The notes under the pieces were generated by a model, which was given only the letters and a program-made list of their open reading frames with translations, did no database searches and had not been told where the DNA came from. This document shows, piece after piece, positions 9,843 through 21,500 of a DNA stretch of 64,000 nt. Each line of letters starts with the position of its first letter. Within the stretch, counting starts at the first letter, position 1. The stretch is taken from assembly GCA_963930775.1 (NCBI GenBank), contig OZ005702.1:4960001-5024000 (forward strand), read 5' to 3'. This stretch comes from Cliona cf. orientalis. Its lineage: Eukaryota; Porifera; Demospongiae; Clionaida; Clionaidae. The translations under genes and the position numbers were made by a program.

Positions 9843-10491
9843 AGGACCTTTCTGGTCTTTGCATTTGGTAGCTATCCGACAGTGAATTGAATGTCTACAT
9901 AATTTGTCAGATGTTTAATACTCATATTAATTGATAAGCCAGGGGTGGGTAAGTAGTAACATGCTGGTAGTGAACTCATGTAAGTTGTATCTTGAAACTG
10001 AAAATTAATGCAAATTATTGTAATTAGGGTTGTTACCGGTAGTTCATAAATATGGAAAGTCAGCATTTACACACATAAAATTATATAGTTAATAATATAT
10101 AGCTATTGTTGTTGGTGCCTTAGGTGCCCTTGATTGTAACGCCCGAGGTACGCTGTGCAGCAGCAAGTGCTTGACGAGACTTCCAGTATTATTCAAAGAC
10201 AGCTTAAATGTTACAGAACTGAACTAAACACACAATGCACACACATTATATAGCATAGAATTTGGATGATGTCACTTCCTGGTCATGACAATTCCCCCCT
10301 CTTAAGGATAACCTCGTCCTCGAGGGTTCACAAAACTTAACATAACTTGATAGTACCAAAAATCAAAATACATGACATCGTCAAGATGACAGTGACAACA
10401 TTCAAACACAACAATGAAAATATACAAAATAATAATAAATTTAAGCATGCACACACTATAACAATACTGTTAATGTTCAAGAGTAACCTGT

Positions 10492-11415
10492 TCACTTTCG
10501 GGTCATTGATCGTGTAACTGGACCAACTGTTCGAACCCCGTCCGAAGGACGCTCAGAGGATGTCAGTTGTACACTTTTTGAGCTCCTCTTAGATTTTCTT
10601 TTGCGTCCAGTCCAAGTAGCATTAGATTGTTCTGGATAGCACTTCCTTAGCCGGTCGAGTGCTACGAAAATGGAGGACTCCTGAGGATTCTCAATCAGCT
10701 TTACTTCTGCATTAGTTGCAGTAAGAGAGACCACACGATATGGTCCATGGTACGGACGAGCAAGCTTTCGATCTTTTCCAGTCGTTTCACTAGGCATAAA
10801 AATCATTACTCTATCACCAACTCTATAATGAGGACTGTTACTCGATTGTCGATCATAAAACGTACGCTGCTTCTCTTGAGCCTGTTTGATGCTCTCCAAT
10901 GCCAGCTGCTGCGCCTTAGTCAGGTTAATGAATAACTCAGTTTGATAATCTTCTGCATCACAAAAGTAGGTTGTACGTGTCTGTTCCAGAATAGTTCCTG
11001 TAGGAAGGCGGGGATCCCGACCATACAGGAGAAAGAATGGGCTTTCCTTAGTTGATTCCTGTACAACTGACCGATACGCGAAGAGCAACAGAGGCAACTG
11101 CTTATCCCACTCGGTAGGATTCTTATCACTAGCTTTTGAAATCATGCCCTGAAGAGTCGAGTTAAACTTCTCTACTAAACCATCGGTTTGGGGATGGTAT
11201 CCACTCGTATTGATCTTACGGATTCCCAACAGAGAACACAGCTCTAAAATGAGATCTGACAGAAAGTTGCTACCTCTATCGGAGAGGAGCTCCTCGGGGA
11301 CACCATGTCGGCATATGATATGCTCAACAAGTAGACTAGCAATGGTAGAAGCTTGCTGATCGGCAGTAGGGAAAGCCTCTACCCATTTAGTTAGATAATC
11401 CATAAATACAACCAC
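10492..11415 (-). pseudogene. Gypsy 1 integrase core and C-terminus
   Basis: The frame carries the catalytic core with DYLTKWVEAF, a DRGSNF (second Asp) and YHPQTDGLVEKFN (Glu region), followed by a chromodomain-free basic tail (TGRKRKSKRSS). It would normally continue from the upstream zinc-finger part, but a TAG at about 11446 separates them, so the first catalytic region is cut off from the HHCC domain. Confidence 0.85.
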
Positions 11416-11445
11416 ATATTTGTTACCGTTGGATGTGAGAGGTAA

Positions 11446-12408
11446 CTATAGAACGTCAACAGCCACACGGTGGAAGGGTCCCTTGACAGGTATAGGATTC
11501 AATGGAGGACGATGTTGATGTCCAGGACCTCTCCGTGACACGCAGTTAAGACAACTCCTACAAAATTGTCGGACGTCTCGTCTCAGACCAGGCCACCAAT
11601 ATAGACGGCGAATCTTGTTGTAGACTTTCCGCTCGGAGAAATGACCAGCAAATAAGCCAGCATGAGCCTCCTCTAACAACTGTGAACGCAACTCATTAGG
11701 AACCACCAGGCACCAGCGACCAGGGCAAACAGGATCTTCATGGTGTAATAAACCATCAATCAACTCAAAGTTCTTACTCTCGAGCACCACTTTCCTTGCA
11801 GATTGCTTATCTGACGGAAGAGAACCACATTCTAAGTACTTCACATAGCGTACCAAGTCATCATCTTGACCTTGTAGTTTCCGAATTTCGTCTCGAGATT
11901 CCGTAACCTTTGGATCCATCTCTTCAACTTCACCATCAACAACATTACATTCACATACAATAGCATCATTACACATACATTCAGGTCTAGCTATGTAGTC
12001 AACAGAATCAGATTCAACGGTACACACCACACCATCTACATTCTTTGAATCAGTACAAATATTATCTACACCAGCACACTGCATACCAGCGCTAGCTACA
12101 CCAGCACCACTACAAACACCAGGACGGTGGTTACAGAAATCATCTGAGGAATCTGGTACATCAGAAGGTACACCAGGACACACAAAATAGTTATTAATAC
12201 CAGCAGGATTATCAGAATCAAGATCAGAAGTACTCTCTTTGCAAGCATCACCTTTACGAACACACATTTTACGGAGATCACTTTTACAAACACAAGCATC
12301 ACCTTTACAAACACATATTTTACGGACACCACTTTTACAAACACAAGCACCACCAATACATTTACTTACATAAATGGACAACAGGGTTACGTGACAGCGC
12401 ATCCGCAT
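11446..12408 (-). pseudogene. Gypsy 1 integrase zinc-binding part preceded by a Cys-rich repeat insert
   Basis: The C-terminal part has the HHCC finger (HAGLFAGHFSERK … CRSCLNC) and RRLYWWPG. The N-terminal part, 12240-12360, is an odd Cys/Lys-rich tandem repeat of about 48 bp (CVCKS.LRKMCVRKGDA). It is followed by an acidic, Cys-containing stretch with no match I know in gypsy pol. The frame differs from that of the RNase H part, with a shift near 12362-12408. Confidence 0.75.
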
Positions 12409-14455
12409 TCGCGTTTAACTTCCCCGCACGATGTTTCAACGTCAAGTTCAATTCCTGAATGGTAAGGGCCCACCGTGCAAGCTTTCCTGAGGGCCTAGCA
12501 CTAGTCAACACTGAAACACAGGCAGAATGATCGGTGAGCACAGTAGTATGATGACCCAAGAGATAGGGACGGAACTTCCGAGCCGCCCACACCACCGCCA
12601 ACGTCTCCAGTTCAGTTATAGCATAGTTCCTTTCATTGGGATCAAGAGCACGAGATGCATAAGCAATGGGATGTAATTGGTCGTCTTCCTGCTTCTGAGA
12701 GAGAACAGCACCCAAGCCAACACCACTAGCGTCAGTCTCCAAGGTAAATTCAGCATCAGGACCAAACTTCGGATAAGCCAAGACAGGAGCAGTCACCAGC
12801 AGATCTTTTAGATGGTTGAAAGCAGTTTGACACTCCGGCATCCAGTTGAAGATGGCATTCTTTTTCGTGAGAGCGCGTAGCGGAGCCGCGATACTCGCAA
12901 AGCCAGGAACAAATCGCCGGTAATAAGAGGCCAGACCTATGAACTGGCGCACCGCAGTCACATCATTAGGCACAGGAAAGGCTTTAACTTCCGCAGTTTT
13001 CGATGGGTCAGGCTTGATACCGCTAGCTGAAATCACATACCCTAGGTAGGGAACTTCTTCTCTCAAGAAAAGGCACTTTTTCGGTTTGAGACGTAGGCCC
13101 GCTGCTCGCAGTCGCTGCAACACTTCCTTTATATGCTCAAGATGCTCATCGAACGTTCGTGAGGCTATCAAAATATCATCTAAATAAACAAAGCAGCTGC
13201 GCCACTCCAATCCTGCTAAAACTGCTTGCATTACCCTTTGAAAGGTCGCTGGGGCGTTGCAGAGCCCGAAAGGCATTCTGATGAATTCATATAGGCCATT
13301 GTAGGTGGTAAATGCAGATTTTTGACGCACATCTTCGTCAAGCTCCACTTGCCAATACCCAGATGCTAGGTCAAGTGATGTGAAATAGCGAGCTCCGTTA
13401 AGCGTGTCGAATATGTCGTCCACTCGAGGCAAGGGATACACATCCTTTCTAGTGATAGAGTTTAGTCGTCGAAAATCGACACAAAATCGGAGGCTGCCGT
13501 CCTTTTTAGGGACTAACACCACTGGGCTAGCCCAGGGACTACGTGAGGGCTGCACTATTCCCTGCTTCGTCATCTCATCTACCATCCTTTTGATTGTTTC
13601 TCTCCTAACTATAGGGGTCCGATACGGCTGCTGCTTGATGGGTTTGTGCTCTCCAGTATCAATGGAGTGACGGACTATGCTAGTTCTTCCTAATTCTGAG
13701 TCATTCAGAGCAAATGCATCGGAGAAATCAAGCAGCAAGGCTTCCAGTTTACCCATGTCCTCAGCACTTAGCTTACAGGCAGGGAGGTTCAATGCTTCTA
13801 TAAGCTTACGGTGACGCTGTATGTCACTTTTCGATGCTTTCACGTGAGCACAGTTTGCTTCCGAGCTCTCACTTACCAGTTCAGCAGCCATTTCCACCTC
13901 ACCAGGCAACTCACACCTCCTAACAGCACCAATTTCCATCCCAGGATCTAACTGTACACAAACTCCCTGATAATTCTGGATAGGTATGATTGCTAACCCC
14001 TCTGAATCAACAGAAACTAAAGACTCCAATGCTGTAACTCCCAAAGGCTCCAACTTATCATGGGCAGGCTCAAATAGCAGCTCTTGTCCTTTGTAATGCT
14101 CAGTATCAATCTGGGCACAGACATAACACCCCTTCATCCCCGGAATAGTAGCTGCTTGAACAAGATTAACATGGGCAATCTTAGGCTCACTGGAAGGCTT
14201 ATCTACAGAAGATGCTGTCAGAGGCTCACCATTGGCACGCATAACTGTGATACCAATAGCACTAATGACATTGGATCCTAGCAAGCAGTCCTGCTCGCTG
14301 TCAGGCTGCACAAAAACAGGTGTAACTATGGACCTCCCATCCACCGAGAAGATGAATTTAACCTGTGCAGTAACATCAATAGGGTGCCCTCCTTTCCCTC
14401 TCAACTTGGTACTCGGATATTCAAGCTTAGGCAAGGGTTTCTTCTCTCTCTCCAT
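12362..14455 (-). pseudogene. Gypsy 1 reverse transcriptase and RNase H
   Basis: The frame holds the end of the aspartic protease (DCLLGSNVI), then RT motifs LRFCVDFRRLN, TSLDLASGYWQV, MPFGLCNAPATFQ and the YLDDI active site. RNase H follows (LETDASGVGLGAVL, TDHSAC, ANADALSRNP). It is about 698 codons and open throughout. It overlaps the gag frame by 55 bp in another frame and loses its frame at the integrase side. Confidence 0.9.
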
Positions 14456-16248
14456 ATGCTTAAACTACGGGACACAATGGTGGACTGCGACCCCGTATCT
14501 ACCATAGCGGACACGGCTACTCCCTCTACCAACACCTCAATCCAATAGGAAGGGCCGATAGCTCCAGTCACTACTTGTATATTACTCTTGAGACTCGCAT
14601 CTAACAACTCTTGTTCACCTTCTAGCCTACGCTTTGACAACTCTTGTTCCAACTCAGCACTAGTCAGCTCGTTTACTGAGGTCACTGCATGAGAATTGCT
14701 CTCTTTGGACTTACCAGGTGCTTCTGCACTCTTTTTCTGTTTAAACTTGCAAAACTTGGCAATATGACCAAACCTATGACAAGCTCGGCACTGTATACCC
14801 TGCCCCTGTCTTCGAGGCTCACTAGATACAGGCTCACGGGACTCCTTCGCAGGCTGGGTGGACGGTTTCTCCACCTTCTTATTTTTGTTCTGTGCATCGT
14901 TCCTATCACCTGCTACTGCACTATACTGCTCCTCGCGCCGCTCCATGGTGCGCGCTCTAGCAAACAACTCGTCGAAACTCTCCTCTGTTTTAGGAGCGCC
15001 AAGTTTCCTCTGCCAGCGGGGCAGCAAGGCTTGAAAGAAACGTCCCTTTAAAAATCTGTCAAATTCTTTGCCTGTGATTGTTGGGAAGGCTCTCTTAGCA
15101 AGTTTCTGGAGCTCCAGCCCCAGCTGCTCCACTGACTGTTTTGTCTGCATTAACCCATGGAAATCCATTCCCCTCAATTCCTCTATGTCTACCGGTTTGA
15201 AACGCTTCTTGAGTGCCTCTACAGTGGCACTATAACTGGCCTTAACATTATCAGGTAGTAATCGGTAGGTCTGAAAAGCTATCTTATCCAGTGACATCTT
15301 TAAATGATAACGCTGGTGTTCCTCAGACCAGCCAGCTAGTTTACAATGCTCTTCGAATTGCTCTATCCATTTTTCAAAACTATCCTCATAAGCTTGACAA
15401 TCCTCTCCATCAAAATGGGTGATAGGGGGGAGGCTTTGCGCGGACATAGCTCTTGTCTGGGCTCTCACCATATCAGTCTGGGTCTGCACAAGCTGGGTCA
15501 ACTGCTGCATGAGTCCCTCCTCACCACTAGCAGGATTTGTGCTGACTGCACTGGCACCAGGTGTCTCACCTCCACTACTATCACTACCACCAACATGTGG
15601 GGCAACCAAGGTTGGGGAACCACCCTTCTCGCCAGTATCAGGCAGGGAAGTGTCTACTGTGGTTGCTGTACTAGCCAAGCTTGTAATAGGGGCTGGCCTT
15701 GTGGAATCCCTATCAGGGCTATCCCCACCGCCATCACTGTGACCTCCCAGGCTTCCCGCCTCGGCTGCAAAGGTCACCCTACGGCTAGCAGTATGGCTGT
15801 GCCTCTCTGCACTAACTGTAGCGGCCCCAACACCACCCGTAGAACTACTCCCATCTCCCGAGCCACTCACACTCTCAAATGGTGACTCACCCATACCTCC
15901 TGTAACTCCAGTATCCCTCACATGCTTAGCTCTCTCCTCAGCTAACTCCTTTTTCAATTCTTCCATCATGATCACGTTCCTCTCCTGTTCTTCTCGAAAT
16001 CTTTCTCGCTCTTTGTCGCCCTGGCATCTCACCTCTTCCAGCTGTCTCCTTATTTCGTCCACCGGTCGAAGTCTTTCCAGTTCCATCTGTAATTTCATCG
16101 CTTCAATCTCTGCAGCCCACTGTTCCTTTTGTTGCTCGACAACATCCTCCAGCTCCTCAATAACTTTAGATCTCTGGTCTGCTTCCTCCGACAAACGCTG
16201 CACTTGTTGTCTTTGTTCCTCGATCTCCTCCTTGGAAGCCTCAGCCAT
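14401..16248 (-). pseudogene. Gypsy 1 gag with zinc knuckle and start of protease
   Basis: An N-terminal Glu-rich coiled coil (KEEIEEQRQQVQRLSEEADQ) is followed by a Ser/Thr/Pro spacer and a capsid-like segment (YEDSFEKWIEQFEEH, YHLKMSLDK, ELGLELQKLA). A CCHC zinc knuckle (CRACHRFGHIAKFC) and the protease motif MVDTGSQSTIV come last. The protease is divided by the frame change at 14401-14455. A further open stretch at 16241-16555 continues a coiled coil upstream in another frame. Confidence 0.8.
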
Positions 16249-16580
16249 CTCCCGGCTGCGTCTCGCGAAGCTGTCTGGTTAATTCAGCTCGAACCGTCTC
16301 GAGTTCTTCTGCCGCCATTGTCAGCTTCTGCCGTAGCTCCTGAACCTCAGGTGCCTCAGCGCCATCCTCGTGCGTGTTGGAGTCACTCGTAACGGGTGGA
16401 TCCATTCTTTTCCCGCTACGCAACCTAGTGAGAGTAAGTTCAGGCGCCGCTCCGTCAGTGGTTAAGCCCTTTAGCTCTCTCCGTGACATCCACCAGTCCG
16501 AAGATCCTGGCAGGGTCGCCAATTGTAACGCCCGAGGTACGCTGTGCAGCAGCAAGCGCTTGACGAGACTTCCAGTATTA

Positions 16581-17645
16581 TTATTATTATTATTTATTTT
16601 TTTGTCTATAATATTTCTTGCTTCTTAATAATAGCAAAGGATACACAATAGCCAGAAGTATATATTACGAAATGCTAAACTAAGACTAATCGAGTGTGCA
16701 CCCTGGTACATAAATACAGTGACAGAAAGGAATATATAAAAACAGGTATAGCTAAACATAATAGTTTAAAAGTCAAGTTGGGCTGCTTTTAAGAGCCAGC
16801 TTAAATGACTGGAGACTTGGGGTAAGTACTAGGTCCTCCTCTAGCGAGTTCCAAGCTCTGATGCTACTGGGCATGGGGACATTTACCAGCCTAGTTAGCT
16901 CCTCATAGCCTGCATCCCAGCAGTGAGAAACGAGTTTCAAGGCAAATTTCTGGACTGACTCGAGCTTATTGACATCGTTCTGGGTGTATGGATCCCAGAG
17001 CTGACAAGCGTACTCCAAGTGGGGCCGAACAAGGCTCAAGTAAAGCTGCTTCACCGTAGAGGGAGAGGAGTGGTTATAAAATTGTCTATAAATCAATCCA
17101 AGAATTTGTTTAGCTTTGTTGTAAATGCCCGAGATGTGTTCAGACCATGTCAAGTGTTTATGGAGAAGAACACCCAGGTACTTGAAGGATTCCACCTCTC
17201 CGAAGAGTTGTTCCTCCGAGATGTAGGACACAATCACCGAGATTTGTTCTGCACTTCTTTGAAATAATCATATACTTGCATTTGCTTGGATTCATCTGCA
17301 ACAACTGTTCTTCAGACCACTTTTGCAGCTCGTTGATATCTGACTGCACCATGTGAATATCTTCCTCTGGTATCGATATCCCACGGTACAACAAAACATC
17401 GTCAGCATAGAGAACACGGTAAGAGTTTGCTGAAATGCTAACTTCGGTAATACCATTAATGTAGATTGAAAAGAGCAAAGGTCCCAGCACCGAGCCTTGA
17501 GGAACACCTGAGGCGACTGAACATTGGCTGGAGGTTGCTCCATCCACAATAACCTGCTGCTTTCTGAGAGTTAAGTAGTCTGAGATCCACGCTAGAAGAT
17601 TTGTAGGCAACTCCATATCCTGCAGTTTCCTCATCAGGGGTGCAG
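16581..17645 (-). mobile_element. 5'-truncated non-LTR retrotransposon (LINE) inserted in the 5' LTR of gypsy 1
   Basis: On the minus strand RT motifs SGVPQGSVLGPLLFSIYIN and YADDV (17158-17634) are followed in a second frame by the C-terminal domain LYLSLVRPHLEYACQLWDPY (16773-17237). A frameshift lies at about 17160-17237. The 3' end has an (AAT)n tail, seen as ATTATTATT from 16578. It is CR1/Jockey-like in general form. The 5' part of the element and any endonuclease are absent. Confidence 0.8.
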
Positions 17646-17755
17646 CTTAATGTTACAGCTTAATGTTACAGAACTGAACTAAACACACAATGCACACACA
17701 TTATATAGCATAGAATTTAACCACAAATGGATGATGTCACTTCCTGGTCATGACA

Positions 17756-17995
17756 TGATGTCTCTGGTGCCCCCGGTGTCATTGGTGCCCTTGGTACCCC
17801 TGGTGTTGTTGGTGCCCTTGGTGTGTCTCCGGTGCCATTCGGTGTCCCTGGTGCTCCTGGTGTCGTTGGTGCCTCTGGTGTCGTTGGCCACTACCTAGCT
17901 TTAAGCTGAGCCTAGGGCCTGGGGATGAGGCTCAGGCTGGCATTGATGACCTACAGTCATCAGAGCCAGGGCCAGAGTTTGTAGATACCTTCAAC
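17756..17995 (+). repeat. Collagen-like GXY minisatellite, interrupted by gypsy 1
   Basis: GGTGCCCTTGGT/GGTGTCCCTGGT units read Gly-X-Y in one frame (GVIGALGTPGVVGALG), and a further GGTGCCTTAGGTGCCCTTGAT lies on the other side of gypsy 1 at 10114-10134. After the repeat a short open stretch in another frame reads GPGDEAQAGIDDLQSSEPGPEF and stops. It may be a captured fragment of a collagen-type gene. Confidence 0.5.
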
Positions 17996-18113
17996 TAAAT
18001 ACATGTACCATAGAGCCACCAGATAGGTCAAATATAATATTATATCATAATCTTATGTATCGGGTCAAGGTTCTGTTAATAAGTAGCTGATCATGAATGA
18101 TGATAGTACTACA

Positions 18114-18449
18114 CAGTGGCGGATCCAGGATTTCTAGAAGGGGGGTTCCGATATACTTTTGCGCGCGAAGCGCGTGCGAATTTTTAGAAGCCACGCCCAC
18201 TTTCGGGCGAAACCACGCCCATTTCGCTCGTTCTTGAGACAAACTACCAGCCCTACCAGTCCAATCGATCTGTTTTCGAACAAATTTCTTCTAAAGCATT
18301 CATAAGGTGAGCCATAGCAGCAGTTTTCTAGTTCTGTAGCCAGAAAGGGGGGTTCCATTTAGCCTAACATCAGTATACTTCTTAGTGCTAGGTGCAGCCC
18401 AAAGGGGGGTTCCTGTGCACCCCTGGATCCCCCTCTGGATCCGCCACTG
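18114..18449. mobile_element. hAT-like MITE (CAGTGGCGGATCCAGG ends)
   Basis: Begins CAGTGGCGGATCCAGG and ends CTGGATCCGCCACTG, flanked by CTACA on both sides. It is 336 bp with no ORF of note. A related element with CAGTGGCGTATC ends is at 44571-44902. Confidence 0.85.
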
Positions 18450-18528
18450 CTACATGTGCTGTTTAGCCAATAGGGGTGATAATGGAATGCGAGACTAGGG
18501 TGAAAAGTGTATTGGCAACTGTGCATGT

Positions 18529-21500
18529 TGTATTACGCGGTCTTCAGTGCCGTTGACTACGATGCTAATAGATTAACTCTCAGCACACACTTCTTTAGCT
18601 ATATAAGTTTCTGATGCTCCAGAGCACATGGCATGACATCATACATATTGCATCATACACATTACATAATATTATAAGTACACTCCATATATGGAGATGC
18701 ACAAATCACATAATACTACATCTCCCCTTCCGGGAAATCAAAGAGTTCAAAACTGTTCAGAGTTATGACCACCTTGGGTCAAAGCGCTCTAGCGGGCGCG
18801 ACACTCGACTACTTCGACGTACTGGTGGATTTCCACTATTTTGGTCTGGTTCTGTTTCGTTTGTTTCCAGTTCCCCATTGCCCGGACCTTCTGGGACTCG
18901 TATGAGGTTTCTCCTGTTCCGGCGCAATGTACCTCCAGGAGTAGAGACATTGTAAGAGCGTGGTGCTACTTCCTCTTCGACCACCGCTTCTGTCTCACGG
19001 TCAGGCATCCATACTAGATCTCCAGGCATCAACTGGGTTAGGTCTCGGACTCCGTGGTGTCTGTCGAAGTGTTTCTTTTGATCATCTTTGAGTTGTTTTT
19101 CTCTCGTTTTTAGAGCTACCATATCTGGGACTTGTGGGGTCCGCTGTTCTCGAGTGATAGGAACGACTGTTCGTACTTTTCGGTTCATGAGTAGTTCCGA
19201 TGGACTATATCCATTCTGTAAGGGAGTCGATCGATATGAGAGAAGTGCAAGATATGGATCTTTCTCTTTCTTCAGCAGGTTTTTCACTGTACCTACTGCA
19301 CGCTCAGCTTCACCATTCCCTTGTGGATGGTAAGGGCTGCTGGTTACATGTTTAAAGTTGTACTCCTTTGCAAACTGAGCATATGATTCTGCACTGAATT
19401 GTGGACCATTATCTGATATCACCAACTCCGGGATTCCGTGTCTCGCAAAAGTGCTCTTCGTGTGTCTGATAACTTCATCAGCTGACGTTCCCTTTAATAG
19501 TGCTATTTCGATGTATCGTGAAAAATAGTCGACAATGAGGAGGTAGTTTTGGTGTTTCCACTCGAACAGATCGGTTGCCACCTTTTGCCAAGGCAACTCA
19601 GGAAAGGAGGATGTGATCAAAGGTTGTGCTCTCTGTTTTTGAACTTTGGAACATTCGGGGCAATTCTTAACAAGTTCATCCAGTTGTCGAGACAATCCTG
19701 GCCACCATATAGACTGCCGGGCTCTCTCACGGCACTTTGTGATTCCTTGGTGACCTGTGTGTACTTTGTCCAGCATGCTCAATCGCATTGATGCTGGAAT
19801 GATGATTCTGCTCCCTCGTAGGAGTAGACCATTTGCAATCGATATCTCTGCTGATACAGAGTAGTAAGGTTGTACGGCTCCTGCTACTTCTTGTTTTGCG
19901 GGCCATCCTTCTCGACAATAACGCTTGATTTGGTTACACACTACATCTTCCTCCTGCTGTCGTTTGATTTCTTCCAACTGTTCGTCAGTAGCAGGTAGTC
20001 CCTGGACCATGGTGTTAATGAAAATATTGGCTTCCTGGTGGAGGACGTGATCTGCACCAGTTGGAGTATTGGTTGGGGCTCTCGAAAGCATGTCTGCTAT
20101 GACCAATTCCTTTCCCGGAATATGTGAGATTGTAAATTGGTAACGTAACATGCGTAAGCGAAATCGCTGAACTCGAAGTGGAAGCTCTTCAAGACTCTTT
20201 GAGCTGAATAACGGAACTAGTGGTTTGTGGTCTGTTTGGATGTGAAATACAAGACCGATCAAGTAATCAGAGAAACGTTCACATGCCCAGGTAAGCGCTA
20301 AGGCTTCCTTTTCAATTTGGGCGTACCTCTGCTCCGTGGGGGTCATTGATCGTGAAATATAGGCAACAGGCTTCATCTGGCCCTCAGGCTGCCTCTGAAG
20401 TAAGACTGCTCCAAGTCCAAATGAGGAAGCGTCAGCAGATACGACTGTGTCGAGCTGGGGATCGAATAAAGCGAGAATTGGACTCGTAGACAGCATTTGC
20501 TTGACCTGATTGAAAGCTCTTTGTTGTGGCTCGGCCCACACCCATTGGTTACCCTTCACGAGCAGGTCTCGTATCGGTTTCGTGACATCGGCAAGGTTCG
20601 GAGCAAATTTGCTCATCTGGTTTACAGTTCCGAGAAATCGGCGTACCTCTCCAACGTTGCTGGGAATTGGCATGTTTCTGATCGCATTCACTTTCTCGGG
20701 GTCTGGTCGGACTCCAGACTCGTCAATCACTTGGCCTAGGAATGAGACTGTGTTTTGGGAGAATTTACATTTCTCCTTGTTGAGCGTCAAGCCTTCTTGC
20801 TGAAGTCGGCAAAGTACTCGGTAAAGGCGATCGTCATGCTCTTTGGGAGTCGTACCATGCACTAGCACGTCATCGATCATGCAGACTACTCCCTCGATGT
20901 CGCCCAGAAGCTCAGACATGCGGCGTTGGAAATGCTCAGGTGCGGATGTTATGCCAAAGGGCAACCTGTGAAAACAAAATCTTCCAAATGGTGTGATGAA
21001 GGTTGTAAGCGGGATTGACTCGGGGGATAGGGGTATTTGCCAAAACCCTGAATTGGCATCTAATTTAGAAAATATTTTAGCACCAGCCAGCTGGGCAAGG
21101 ATTTGATCTACAACCGGTAAGGGGTGTCTCTCCCTACAAACGCTATCATTTAAACGAGTAAGATCGACACAGATGCGTACCTTTCCATTGCCTTTCGGCA
21201 CGACCACCATTCCTGCGCACCAATCAGTCGGTTGGTTGACTTTGGAAATAACTCCGAGCTTCTCCATACGCTCCAGCTCTGCCTTAACAGATTTCATTAG
21301 TGGAATTGGGACGCGTCGTGAGGTCGAGAGGGCATACGGTTTTGCTCCTTCCTGCAGCTTGATGGTGTACTCGCCTTGCAGCTGTCCAAGGCCCGTGAAG
21401 AGATTTGGAAATTGTTGAATTGGGTTTAGTTGCTTTGCTTGTACTCCTCGAACTCGTTGTACTAGACCCAGTGCTTCTATGGCGGGTCGTCCAAGGAGGG

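Larger units (their letters stand above)
10135..17755 (-). mobile_element. Ty3/gypsy retrotransposon 1 (degenerate), minus strand
   Basis: The 3' LTR is 10135-10290 (156 bp, TGTAACGCCC…GGTCATGACA on the + strand). A polypurine tract (rev. comp. of ATTCCCCCCTCTTAAG) lies directly beside it. The 5' LTR begins at 16524 and ends at 17755, split by a LINE. Beside it a primer-binding site reads TGGCGACCCTGCCAGG on the minus strand. The flanks carry the 4-bp duplication TGAT (10131-10134, 17756-17759). Gene order gag, protease, RT, RNase H, integrase is that of the Ty3/gypsy group. The reading frames are broken at several places, so this copy should be inactive. Confidence 0.9.
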
